This document shows positions 51,932-63,830 of a stretch of DNA of 64,000 nucleotides, piece by piece. The translations under genes and the position numbers were made by a program. Numbering within the stretch: the stretch's first letter is position 1; the number at the start of each line of letters is the position of its first letter. The stretch is from Eumeta japonica (lineage: Eukaryota > Arthropoda > Insecta > Lepidoptera > Psychidae): positions 1-64,000 of the forward strand of contig BGZK01000898.1 of assembly GCA_005406025.1 (NCBI GenBank). Reading direction: 5' to 3'. Under the pieces are notes generated by a model, which worked only from the letters and a program-made list of their open reading frames with translations, was not told the origin of the DNA and ran no database searches.

Positions 51932-53774
51932 AATAATCGGAATAAGTGATTATTTGCATATATTATAGGCTTACTTATTATTCGAGTCTAAAGATTTCAA
52001 ATTGTAAAAATAATGTTTTGATTTCAAGAACCTTAAAAATGTCTTTGTAATACAATTCATTCCTATTTTTCAAAGACGTAGACCAAAGCTACATATACTT
52101 GATACGATCTTCACATACATCTTTTGCTCCATTCCCTTCCATTAGTCGTTTCGTTGATGCTCGTATATCACGGGTGCCTAAAATCGAAACTTTATTTAAT
52201 ATGCCACGGATTTCGTCAGCGTAAGATTTCCTAGGGGATTCTTTACATTAACTTTTTCATCACTTACGTTCACTGAATAGAATTTCTTATCGGTCTGCCT
52301 TTGTTTGCCCTTTAAAGATAGCCAAATCACTTCACTATACCCTCTTTTACTTTTCCAGATAAATCTTCCAAATCATACCGTTCTCTTACATAACTTTTTT
52401 AAAAATTCGTTTTAAAGACACTGCATGTGCACTCTATAGGAATCGCATTATCTTTGCTTTTTGTTTCTTCTTCCGTGTACCAATGTAAAAATCAGAACTC
52501 CATTATCGAAAGCTAAACGCACTTCGTCGACGTACTTTTACAATTACTTAGAACAAGGAAAGTTTTATTCACTTAGTTTCCCGCAGTTTCTCTCATTTTA
52601 ATATCTACATTACGTTTACCGTCATTCGTAAAGAAACAAACCAGAAAAATAAATCTAAACTCATAACATTATTGCAGTCGTACTTTTGCTTCCCCCGAGC
52701 AATACGGACTTGCTTGTATTTATTCCCGAATATCTATTTTCTTAACAGAATCATTGTCTCTGATTATCGCATACTGCAACAGTAAAATAGCAACACCTAA
52801 CTAAATTCTATGTAAAATGTATAATACCTTTTTTGTTTTCAAATCAGAAGATTATTTTAAATTAATAAATAAAAACAATTTCTTAATATTATTATTACCT
52901 TATTGAAAAACAATAAGTTATTTGAAAAAAAAGACGTATATAAACAATATATACACACATGTTAAAATTATTAAATAGTGGTTCTGTTCGTCAATATAAA
53001 ATCGGAATATAACATTTATTGGCTCACCAGAAACTGATTTCACGTATTACATTTAACGACGGCGGTGGGTCGTATTTTTTATGTCGTATCGTGTATTTTC
53101 CTTCTCAATATAGTAATATCCCGGCGCGATCTCGTCGATCCATCAATTATCGTGTTGTATTAGCTAAATAGAAATCGACAAATTTGGAAAGATTGATAGT
53201 CTGCTTTTACAGACGAACGTTAGTCAGGACAAAAAGGTAGCTGTATTTATATAGATATCGTTAAAACGCCGCTGTGGCGCTAAATATATTTTCCCAGAAA
53301 CTCAAGATTTACGAAATAAGGCTAACCCCTTTTTAGTTAGCAGTAATTTTAAAAACGAGGAAACCTCGTATAGGTTTTTCCACCTTACCGTTTCTGATTT
53401 TACATGAGCTGTATGTTTAGCTGTTTACGTTTTATACGTATTTATTAATACGAGTTATATTGAAAATTATTTAAACAATTTAATATTCATTTATATGAAT
53501 TTAAATTACAATATCAGACTATGGAAATGTTACAATACCTCTTTGTACGTAACGGAGCTCCGTATAAAATACACCCTTATTAATTAACTAAGTAATATGT
53601 TATCGGTAAAATTAGCAGTAGTGTTCCTTAAAGTGCGGACATACATGGGTTTAGCACGTAAAGGTTACAACAAATAAAACTTTAACGCTATAATGAAAAC
53701 AGTAGGTTGTGTATTTTTCTTTCTAAATATAAGAAATGTATAATATTTGTTCTGTGAGCTGAATGTTCCTTTTT

Positions 53775-54075
53775 AGAGCAGTAGTGGCCGCGCTTTTGGG
53801 TGAGAAGTTATTAGTTTCGAATTCTCGTAACTAGTAAATCGAATACGGATCTTTCAATTTTTAACTTCAGCTAATTTAAGCCACTCGCTTTGTTCTGCGG
53901 GAAGCACGTTAAATCGTTGTTCTCAAACGTCGTCATTGCGATGGTGACAATTGTCCTTCGCAACTTCTAACTCGCTTTGCGTCTGCGCGAAAAGCTTAAG
54001 ATCCGAATCCGTCGATTTAAAATACACAGCTTGAGGGATGATATGGCTGCGCGGCGGGGTAACAAATGCCTGCCG
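53775..54075 (+). repeat. SINE-like dispersed repeat, copy C
   Basis: A tRNA-like head has AGCAGTAGTGGCCGCGC as A box (about 53777) and AGTTTCGAATTCTCG as B box (about 53812). The shared body follows: CCACTCGCTTTG, GGGAAGCACGTTAAATCG, ATTGCGATGGTGACAATTG, and an end at GGCGGGGTAAC. It is the most complete of the three copies. Confidence 0.6.
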
Positions 54076-55076
54076 CAACAACATGCCCATTTGTTCTATT
54101 TATTCTTCGGTCTAAGAGGTTGCAATTGAGTCATTTAGAACTATTAGAGTCTCCTTAACCTAACGGTAAGAGGTCTGCTCGGATGGAAAAAAGGTTATGC
54201 AGCGACAAGTTTGCTAGTTAACTTTCTTAATTTTTTTCTCAGCTCGAACCCAAATTGTAACTCTCAGGTCAGACCCGAGTAATGACCCCCACTTAATTCC
54301 AATACCACATACAAAGAAAACTGCCCTAGTTTTGAGTTAAATACGAACAATATCTTTATATAGCACATCGACAATGTTATCATTTTTATGGAGTGAGAGA
54401 GAAACGGTTAATTTGTGGATATTGTTGACAGTTAGAAAGTCAAATAGGTAGTGAGCTTAGTTGTTTAGATGACATGTTACGCATTGCAGTGACCTAAATT
54501 AATTCACCTCAAATACGCGTTTAGAAACAAAGGGTACAACATACTGTAAGACGACAAAACATAGCTGATAAAGACGTATTTGACTAGTTATAGACCTAAA
54601 ACTGAATAGACTTCGATAAGCAATACCTACAGTACAAAAGAGCTGCTGTTAAACTCAGAAACTAATACTTAGTGCAAACAAAAAATATTATTCCTTTTAT
54701 TTGTGGAATAAAGACTAGGTACGGTAGGAATCCTATGACTCGTCGTATTATACGTGTAATGGTTCACACCGATGGAACGTTATATGAATAATGCAAAAGA
54801 AGTATCAAATTATCACTCATAATTTTCGGGAACGTAAGATTTAATAGTCGAATTTGTGTCGCTTTATTTAAATATGTCTTTTAACAAAGAATTTTCACTT
54901 TTTTGGATATTGGGTATGTTTAAAAAAAAACTTAATCACATTAATCACTCAATTCTAACTAATATTATAACTTATTTATTCTTTAATTGCATATAATAAG
55001 AACAGTTAATTGTAATTGTAATTAATTTCCTAAACAGAGATAGTCAGTTACTATAATTGTCAAAATAACAAACCAT

Positions 55077-55512
55077 TTGTCTGTTATATACATTCTCCTT
55101 TATTACATCAACACTAGAATGTTAGCTTGTCACAAAAAACGGTATCGAGCAAACACTATATTCTCACTTCGCCGGACGTCCTGCGCGTGGGCCGCACAGG
55201 ACACGGCTATCGGTTTTCTATCAAAGCTGTCACTAGTTCCGCATTTCAATACGAGACGTCCATCGGAATCCGCGGTATTGTTGAGTGTACAATGCGCGCC
55301 GGTGTGGGCAGAGGCCGCCCGCCGCTCGACAAAATATTCCTCGACGCCGAACTGCCGGCGAAGTTTCATTGAAACCTTCCCAGAAGGTCCGGGGTACTTA
55401 TTGCTCGACAGAAGTTGTATTGGCGAGCTGTCAACGTCACCGGGATGTGGAGCCCGAGTTGAGAATTCTTGTGTACGTGGCCACTGAAAGAACACCCAGT
55501 GTTTATAGATGA
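55077..55512. other. Stop-poor GC-rich block, open in several frames
   Basis: Three plus-strand frames (55077-55487, 55127-55372, 55285-55512) and one minus-strand frame (55495-55130) stay open here. Such many-frame openness usually reflects base composition. None of the translations matches a family I know; the minus frame is hydrophilic with scattered Cys. It could contain a real exon of an unknown gene, but no splice site pair stands out. Confidence 0.3.
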
Positions 55513-56542
55513 AATACTTGGATTTGATAATATATTTTCATTACCGTTTATAACGAGCTAACTGAACTTTATTAATTAATTTTGCTCTACTTTACGTTAA
55601 TTAAACCTTTTTCACATGGTTAAGAATTAATACAAATTGTTTTTGTGATACCATTCATTGTATATAATATAAATTTCTATAAAATTTTAGTTAGAAAATA
55701 AAAACCCGATTACAAAAGATAGGTAAAGAAAAAATGTGTAATTAACTATTGTTTGTTACGATAAAATAGTAAATACTGACTTATGGAGCTGTGGGGTGTA
55801 TTCTCGATTAAGACATTAAATATTCATGCCAGAAAACATTTTGCTGAAAATCACGTACGACTTTATTTTGAAATAAAAACTATGGGAAATAAAATACATT
55901 TTTTATTTATTTTTATGATAGCTTTTAATGAAGAATGAAACAAAAAATCAGATCAACTGTTACAGGTGCAAAAAGTTTAATGGTATTACAATTACCTTAA
56001 TGGTAATTTTAAAATTAGTCTCAGTTAAATAAAAAAAATTATGAGAACCATTAAATGTAAATTTAGTCTTCTACTATGTTATATGACAAGTCCTTAAATA
56101 CTGATTGTCGCTTTGATCGTTTCACTTTTCTTATAGTCTTCTGTGACACAGATTGTTCGTGAGCTTATTTTCTTAGGAAATTATTAAAAAATTCATAAAA
56201 ATTTATTAGTGAATTCATTAAAAAAATACGTAATCTGTACCATGTACTATATGATTTTCTTGTATTGAAATGTTTGTTATATTTCATTTTTGATAATACT
56301 GTAGACATAATATATATTATAATATTTTTTGTCGTAATTTAAATATCATACGAACAGGCACACAGCCATGAGATCATTTGATACTCAGCCGGAGGTAAAA
56401 AATCCTCCCGTGTCGCGTTAACACAATAAAACATATCGCACCCTCGTCACTTGTCGTAATCCATTTCAGTCACTCTTTTTTGCGACGTGTCACCAACTCC
56501 TAACCACTGGTGGACGTCATTTCCGGTGCGATCTCTCTTGTT

Positions 56543-56578
56543 ATTCTCTATCTCTCACTCTCTCTCTTTCTCTCTTGA
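56543..56578 (+). repeat. CT-rich tract left of the LINE fragment
   Basis: Mostly CTCT and TTTCTCTC; a GA-rich tract of similar make-up lies on the other side of the LINE piece at 57225-57250. Confidence 0.8.
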
Positions 56579-56675
56579 TTTTGGACGACTCTTAATGTTC
56601 AGAGAGAATTATGGTCGCTTGCTGTAACACACAAATATACTAAATACATTGAAAATATATAAATACATATGCTAG

Positions 56676-57090
56676 ATGTACTTTCGTACTGTCGGTCTCA
56701 TAAACAATCTGAAATTCATTCAACGTTCGATGGAAAGGGATACATTCGGGTTTTCTCTGCGAAGAAAAATCCGATTCGAGAAAATGTGCAGAAATACGAA
56801 TCTAACTGACATAACTCACAGAATCAGTAAGTTGAAGTGGGTAGTATTAGTGTCTTAGGCCACATCGCTCGTAGAACCGATAACCGCTAGGGAAGAAAGG
56901 TCTTCCACTAAGCCCCACCAACTGAATGTCGCAATGTGGGGTGACCTTCCGCAAGGTGGACTGACGACCTGTTCAGAATCACCAGCCACCTTAGGTTATG
57001 AGTGGCCCGGAACCGTCGTGGAAATCTAAGCGGTAGGCCTATGTCTAACATTGGACGTCCAGTGGCAGAAACGGCGAACGGACATTGGAA
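56676..57090 (+). pseudogene. Decayed 3' end of a non-LTR retrotransposon (RTE-like) ORF2
   Basis: The translation FIQRSMERDTFGFSLRRKIR, then ITHRISKLKW, then (after a stop) GHIARRTDNR, then ARWTDDL and finally GRPMSNIGRPVAE follows the order of the C-terminal tail of RTE-type LINE reverse transcriptases. That tail carries ERAMLGVSLRDRI, a KLKWxWAGHIAR motif, GRPxxRWTDD and a terminal SNSGRP-like end. The piece has several stops and shifts, and it lacks the endonuclease and reverse transcriptase core, so it is a 5'-truncated dead copy. CT-rich (56543-56578) and GA-rich (57225-57250) tracts flank it. The LINE identity is good; the clade is less certain. Confidence 0.75.
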
Positions 57091-57221
57091 AATAGAACCA
57101 CAAAAGGACATTACGATATTTCGCTACTATTTCATTGTGAAACGTGCAAACCGCTATTCTAAATACATTTGCTATGGCACACGTGCGCTTTTGTGTGTCT
57201 GTCTCCTTGTGTATGTTGTTT

Positions 57222-57251
57222 AAAAAGAGAGAGAAAGAAAGAGAGAAAAAG
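57222..57251 (+). repeat. GA-rich tract right of the LINE fragment
   Basis: AAAAAGAGAGAGAAAGAAAG followed by AGAGAAAAAG. It may be the 3' tail of the LINE insertion or an older microsatellite. Confidence 0.8.
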
Positions 57252-57381
57252 TCATATGCTATTTACGAGAATGACAGGTAAGTAATTCTTCGACAAGTCG
57301 TTGTACCCTTCTTTGAAGTACAGCTCCTGTTCTACTCTTTAGGCATTGACCATTTAAATACTGATTTTCTACTAACTATAA

Positions 57382-57447
57382 TAATGTCATCTACATTATA
57401 ATGACATCTACATAACTACATATATAATGACATCTACATTATAGCAT
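57382..57447 (+). repeat. Short tandem/inverted array of ATAATGACATCTACAT units
   Basis: Three direct copies of TAATG(T/A)CATCTACAT are interleaved with ATTATA, so neighbouring units also pair partly as inverted repeats. Confidence 0.65.
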
Positions 57448-58158
57448 TATGCGTGTGTCCTTGTGACTCTTTAATCGGTAGACAGATTTCATTGCGACAT
57501 TTATACAGATTTCTTTTTACATTTCAGTATAAGCTATGATCGAGGCTTACACTCTGTGTTTTTATAAGATATTAAATTCTGTAGTTTCGAAGATAAGTAC
57601 AAAATGGTTTATTTTCGTATGTGTTATTTAATGTGTTTTAAACTATGCATTTATAATGATAAAGGTTTTATAATTGATTTCTAATAAAAAAAAACATAGT
57701 TCCATATACCATATGATGCACTCCATAAACTTTGTTTTCTAATTAGGCCCCCAAAATTGTCCCTTAAATTCATTATTCATTTGAAACCGCAAAGTAAACG
57801 TAATTGGCTTATTGTATGATATTTACGTAACCACAGGAGAAATACTGAAATACAGAATAAGAGATTTTTAATTAAAATTTTACATAAACTCACTACCTGC
57901 AAATAGCATCTGTAAAAAATTGGAAAGATCTTGTCTATCTATTAATTAACACACCTTTGAATTGGTATACAATTTGAAAATGGTGGAACAATCTCTGACT
58001 TTACGTTTCTTGGTAAATTTTTTCAAAATTTTTACACAATATTTTATACCACATTCACCCCTTTATGAAATTTTCCATTTTCTAAAAATATTGGAAAGAG
58101 TCGTAATTTTGTAACAAAAATGTGATAACTAATTTACACTTTTCTACCATCAAAAATA

Positions 58159-58227
58159 ATGAAACTGCCGCACAGACTCGGATCCCTTTTACGAGATACA
58201 TCTTCAAAATCATTGCGGCAGTTTCAT
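58159..58227. repeat. Perfect 14-base inverted repeat with 41-base loop
   Basis: ATGAAACTGCCGCA (58159-58172) is perfectly inverted at 58214-58227. The overall size resembles a small RNA hairpin, but the loop shows little further pairing. I do not recognise a known miRNA in it. Confidence 0.6.
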
Positions 58228-59021
58228 GTGGAGTGAACTACTAACGCAGCAGAGGAACAACGCAGCTCCGTAATTGTATAGAGCTAATGAATACCGAGTG
58301 CCTTTTCCTTTGTATAAGGAAATGCGAAACATTATGACTAATGAAATGTACATTTAGCGCGAGGACGTGGCGGCGGCGCGCGCACGTCCGGATCGAGTTT
58401 TGATGGCGTGTGTCCTCGGGCAACATTCGTACGGGAGATATATCAAAATATTGTTAATTTCATCGCCGATGTTAAAATTGAGTTGCTTATGAATAATGTT
58501 CTCTTTCACATATCATTAACAACGAGTAACTTGGACCACGATAGTTGCTACTATCTTCGACGTGTGTTCGATTTTAACGTCACCCGACACCTTAATGGAG
58601 AAACTCCATTTTAACTGTTCTTTTTACAGACGTACTTTCTATCGCCACAGTAATTAATTGAAAAACTATGATTTTTCATCCGTACGTTTTTTCGTGTACA
58701 TTTTATTCTGTAAAGAATTAAAACAGAGACACGAGACGCAATTTTCGTAGTCCCTTTTTCAGCTCTAAGAGTGTAAAACGATTATTGTACTAAAAAGCGA
58801 GGTTGTCTAATTTGTTCTCGTGGGCGTCACAAAAAGCAGGTTACGAATTTAATAATTTCGTTTCATGGATCGATGACAAACTAACCTTCATGTATAACCT
58901 TTATATTCAAATATACATAAGTGATATCCAAATTGAACAAAAATCTATCTAGTGTTAATATCTGTCTAAATTTTGTATTGAAATTATTTTATACAAAACA
59001 TTAATTTCATTTAAAAATATA

Positions 59022-59190
59022 GCCAAGTGCTTGTCAGATCATGCACAGTATTGGATGCCGTAATTACTTATCTTACCTCTACGCAGTTAAACCCACCACA
59101 CACAACCTTTTCTAAGTGCTTATATGCCGCCGGTTTTGGATTTGTGCCATCTCTTTGTCCATCCATCCGTGCGTCTTTCTGTCCTACATT
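59022..59190 (+). repeat. Eroded lepidopteran-type repeat fragment
   Basis: AGCCAAGTGCTTGTCAGATC resembles the GGCCAAGTGCGAGTCGGAC start of the repeat at 33.1 kb. About 130 bases on, TTTGTCCATCCATCCGTGCG resembles its oligopyrimidine part. The short open frame across it is chance. Confidence 0.35.
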
Positions 59191-59487
59191 TAAAGAACCT
59201 TGTCTTTTGAACTGTAATTAGAAGTCAGTTGAAATTTTAAAGAATGCGTATTATTAGAGGTGATACTTTAACAAATAAAAGGAAATGATAAAAGCGCGGG
59301 TTTAATTTAAAACAAATGTGTTTACGCTTTGTAATAATGAATACGAGGGTCGAACTTAGTTTTACTCTAGGGAAAATTTTACATTAAAGCAACAAGTAAT
59401 AGAAATCGATCGATTCTCAGTTAGTCTCGCGTAACGATCTCAAATTGAATAAAAAAATTGCCATTTTCTTTTTGTACATAAATAACG

Positions 59488-59565
59488 ACCATGTAGTGTA
59501 GCGGTATGAAACACATATACGAGTTCTGTGTGAGTGCGCGAGTTCGACTAGCACTTGACGATTTT
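59488..59565 (+). repeat. Eroded tRNA-like SINE head
   Basis: TGTAGTGTAGCGGTATGA resembles an A box and GCGAGTTCGACTAG, about 45 bases on, resembles a B box. The flanks show no cloverleaf, so this is a SINE head relic rather than a tRNA gene. Confidence 0.4.
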
Positions 59566-60765
59566 TTTGTATATCGCAATTACAGAAATTTAATTTTACA
59601 TCGGCAGTTAAACATGGGTTATCTATAATTTAAATTCTCTTTTCAAAGACTTGAAATGTTGTTAGCACATAATTTTTATTGCTTGAGAGGATTCAACACA
59701 TTTTTACCATAGGCGATTGAATGTTTTTATGTTAACTTAGAAACCACGAGAAACGCTCTGCTTACGAATTTCCCACGAATAAAGCACTCGATGACAAGGG
59801 CGACTAACCATTACGGAATTCTCGTCCCTACGTTGTAAAAGTTGGATATAGTACAAAAAACATAAAAGTAGAAGTAATACTTTGAAGACGCAATCCGTCA
59901 ATAATATTCTGAAAAGGACGAATAAAACTAACCTGAAGAAACATACGTATAAAATGATATAGTGATATCCAAGAAATGGTCGGCAAGGGGCGCCCTGTGT
60001 AATTTTATCCAAACTAAATTAGTGTCATGTTAGCCACGAGCTTATTTTTAAACATACGAAAACGACGTGCTTGCATAGTTGATGAACAGCAATGAAGAAA
60101 TAGAAGTGTGCAAAGTAGCAGCAGATCTCTGGTCTTAGCTTCCCCATCTAAGAAATAGATGCAAGCTAAAAGAAAAACAAGCTATGATATTACGACAGAC
60201 AGTAAATCATTTATGTCAAGTTACGGAACCCCAAAAACACACTATTTGTGTGATAGTATGACAGCATAAATACAATTTATACTTTAAATAGTATGATGTA
60301 AATGTGTACCCACATCCATGTTCATTGAAAGACTTTCGCCAGATTGGATAACAGAATAACTTTAATACAATTTCCTTTCAGCGTTCAGAAATAGAGAATC
60401 TTTAATATGACACAAAACAATGAGATCTATCTCGGAACGACGTTAACGGAATTTTCACTCCTAAAGATTTCATAACTTATTGCGAATTTCTCTGGAAATG
60501 AGTTCTTGAAGATCTCGCAGGCCCAGACCCGCCGCCCTCTAAGTTAAATCTACAGCGACAATGTTTCGACTTTTACTGAAAATTATGGTTCTCTCTGATA
60601 TCATTATCTTCTCTTATTTTTAACTTCCCGCTATGAAAATTGAAAATTTTCGTAAAATTATAAAGTTAATGGTTTCAGACCGAATTTAGAAAATTGATTT
60701 TTCACCAGATATTTAGGTTTTTTGGTCTAAGGATTCCATTTCGACCTTTTGCCGAGTGATGTTTT

Positions 60766-60816
60766 TCTCTCTCTCTCTATATATGTGCCTGTTAACATGC
60801 ATGCGTGAGTCCGAGC

Positions 60817-60851
<35 letters not shown>

Positions 60852-60860
60852 CGCATGGTG
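60766..60860 (+). repeat. Compound microsatellite (CT)n...(GT)13(GC)6
   Basis: CT repeats at 60766-60778 are followed, after about 38 bases, by uninterrupted GT from 60817 to 60842 and GC to 60854. Alternating purine/pyrimidine of this kind can adopt Z-DNA. Confidence 0.95.
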
Positions 60861-61269
60861 CGAGTGTATATATGTATGTAAGCCTCTCATAACTATTAAA
60901 CGGATTAACCTCATGTAAAATTCATTCACAATCGTTTATTTCTTCAAAAGATTACGTCTGAGAAAAAAAATTTAAATAGTGTCTTTTTATAATGTTATGT
61001 TAGTCACTTATTCTCCTTAAAAAACGATTTCTATTACATGTTGTTTTCATTTAAAAAATTTCCTGTTGTAAAACTAAATACGACGCTCGTATTCATTTAC
61101 ATAAAGCGTAAACACATTTTTTTAAACATAATCCCGCCTTTAATATTTTCTTTTATTTACTAAAGTATCTACCTAGTGATCATTGCTAATTGTATCATAA
61201 TCAGTTAATTTGTTCAAGAGATACTGATGGAGACAAATTTTTCACAAAAAATATTTTCGATTCATCTTT

Positions 61270-61345
61270 AAACTACTCTACCGACGAATTTCAAAATATA
61301 GCTTTGTGTCAAAATCGGTAGGTCCGTTTGAGAGATGTTATCAAC
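61270..61345 (+). repeat. Dispersed repeat fragment
   Basis: GTGTCAAAATCGGTAGGTCCG followed by TTTGAGAGATGTTATCAACG resembles the AATCGGTxGGTCCGTTTGAGAG end common in insect non-autonomous elements. The following kilobase has repeated GAGCTC/TTGAGC words (61560-61770) suggesting more of the same element. Confidence 0.3.
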
Positions 61346-62865
61346 GAAAATTCGAAAATGTACTTTTCAAAATTACTTCTAAAGTTCTTGTTGGATTTTA
61401 ATTGGTACCGGTTAACTTTTTTCGCTTAAAAAGCAAAAAGATCAAATTGAATAACGCGTTTGATAGATATCGTAGTACTAAACTTAAAGAAATAGCATTT
61501 TATTTAAATTTATGTAGATGTTTGAACTTGAAGAGCTGAAAATGTATTAAAATTATATTTTTGAGCTCGGAGAGCTTGAAAAAGAACGAAATCCTTTTTT
61601 TTTTGAGCACATGCTCAAGAATTTACTGCCAGGTATATTTTGTGAAATATTGAACTCTAAGGTAGGAAAAGTCTATAAGGTCAACGGTTTTTCAAATTTT
61701 TGAGCTCAAAAACTCAAAGAAAGTCTTTGAGCTTTGAGACAGTTATATTCTTGAACTCGAGGTGCTTCAAAATACATCGATACATAGCATAGTGGGAAGT
61801 TTTAGGGATGGCCTGTAGGGTCAACCGTTTTTAGTTACATCTACAATTTTTGAACTAAAATTTCTGTAGCAATAACTTGAAAGTAAATTAAATTCTTTGT
61901 CGGACAGAAATATGTTTTTTGGACTGAAATACCTTTCAGTAAAATTCGAAATAATGAATATATTCTATAAAAATTTAGTTGTGCCCCAAGTTTTCATTCA
62001 ATCTAAAATTGAATTTAACCCGCCTGTTTCGTATATATGTAAACCAAAAGCATCTCAATAATTAAATATTAACTAAATATATTAAATGAAAAAACTAAAT
62101 AAATACTATATATACTAAATATAAATATCCATCTTCAATAAATAGGTTACCTAATAGAAAAATAATTTTGTGATGCGAGTGTTGTTCTTTAAATTAATGC
62201 TTTAAAATATACATGTAATGAAGACTTAAGTCGTCTCTATAATGAAAACGATTTTTACTTTGTCTGGATGTACGGATCACGAACTTTAACCATCCGACGC
62301 GAAATCGTTTGTAAATAGTTTTAGGTCATTTATTTTTAAATTCCATATATCCTTCACCATTTTTTTTATTTACTTTAGTAATCCATAACTCAGCGAAGCG
62401 AGCGGATGATGGTCTGTGACATTACTAAATATTAACAATCACTATGTTAAATAATAATTTTAGGCCACGAAAAAAAATCATTAATATAGAGGTATAAAAT
62501 GTACTAATCGAAAACTCACTAAGCAATTATGGAAACGCCTAACGCAAGCAGAATTTGTGTACTTGGTATTCCGAAGTGCTTCGGGTAGAGTTAATTTCCC
62601 CCTGGTACAGTTTTCGCTTAGTCTTGAATTCGGACACACCGAAATTACTAAATAATGGAGGATACGCGATAAATGTGCGCACGCTGTAAGACAGGGCACG
62701 TCGAATGCGCATATGAGGAGTGAAAAAAAAGGAAAGCTTCCGACTTGCACAAACAATGAAGCGGTGCAAAGCGACAACACTGCATACAAAACGTTTGGCT
62801 CAGTATGAGGGATCTGAGTACATGGGTCGCTAATTCACGCACACAAATTCAACTCTGGAATCTCC

Positions 62866-62948
62866 TATATAAGAACACAGTGATCACGTATTAATACGAT
62901 ATATCGAAGCCAACATATTGTACAGCAAGCTTGCTACAACTGAATTAG
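62866..62948 (+). promoter_or_regulatory. Candidate core promoter and first splice donor
   Basis: TATATAAG at 62866-62873 is followed about 75 bases later by GAATTAG|GTGAGT, a strong splice donor (GT at 62949-62950). A transcript starting near 62897 would have a short untranslated exon of about 50 bases. All else about the gene would lie to the right of the window. Confidence 0.2.
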
Positions 62949-63689
62949 GTGAGTAGAAGTAAAATTATGAAGGCCTTAGTCCAGAAATCTTAAGTAGGAA
63001 GAATCGGTGATCTAGGAAATATACTTGGTGTAGCGTTATTGAAAAGATGGCCTCTAGCATAAAGCCCGTCAGGGTCCCTGCTTTATAATAATGTAAACGT
63101 TTTTGAAAATCCGTTAAGGAATGAATGAAACGATACAGCCGCCATATTGGAAGTCTCTGACAAAGAGTGACAAATTAATGGGGACTCCACGCACTCGGTA
63201 TTTCGTTTTGAACCCCTATAGAAATATTAGAGCTGTATAAAGCAATGTAGAAGGATAGGTGAAAGAATGTAGGAAGATAAATTGACAAATCGTGTAGCAA
63301 AATTTAATTATAATTCATTGAGCTTTTTCGGAGATTAGCCCGAGCAAAAAACCTGCAAATACTTTAACGATATGATATTATAAACTTTCAATTTTGCAAC
63401 TGCTAGTTCTTACTGTATGCCAAATTTCATTTAAATCGCTTAAGCCGTTATTTAACTATAAGAAGATAAAAATCGGAGTAATAAATGATAAATGTACATT
63501 AAGTGCGTCAAATAATAAATATTTGTGACAGTTTATAAAAATAGTTTTTGTATATTTTGCATATTACTATAGATAGTTAAACAAAAAGTACATTATTTCT
63601 TTTTTCAGGATTATTTTCAGGATAGGTACTTTTATTCAAAGTCTGATAACAATCTGTTAAGCCGATTCGATGATTAATTCGGACAACCA

Positions 63690-63830
63690 AACAGCGAGAG
63701 GTTTTATCGAAATCATATATACTTCACCAACGCACCTTCTTAGTAAATCCCAAATTTAATCAAAACCGGTCAAACAGTTTTTAACTTATAAAAGGACATA
63801 CAGGCAGACAGATAGACAACAAATTTAAAA
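63690..63830 (+). repeat. 3' tail of a dispersed retroelement-like repeat
   Basis: CCCAAATTTAATCAAAACCGG, TCAAACAGTTTTTAACTTATA and ACATACAGGCAGACAGATAG are in the order of a tail widespread in insect repeats (AATCGGTCCAGCCGTTTT...ACAGACAGACA). A related phrase (CCAAATTTCATTTAAATCG...AAGCCG) occurs at 63420-63450. Confidence 0.4.

Larger units (their letters stand above)
44151..53774. other. No gene seen
   Basis: Mostly AT-rich with SINE copy B at 46.5 kb, the 47.8 kb array and the 48.9 kb GC island. The longest frames (44503-44817; 45590-45297; 45972-45688) lack recognisable motifs. A GC patch at 45740-45800 (TCGGGGCGGCCGCGCCTGCGC) is one cause of the last. Confidence 0.45.

Noticed and set aside
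57002..57223. 73-codon frame starting MARNRRGNLSGRPM as a separate small gene
   Set aside because: Its first part is the out-of-frame tail of the RTE-like LINE protein and the rest is AT-rich flank.
59488..59565. tRNA gene
   Set aside because: A- and B-box-like words are present but no acceptor or anticodon stem closes; it fits a SINE head relic.
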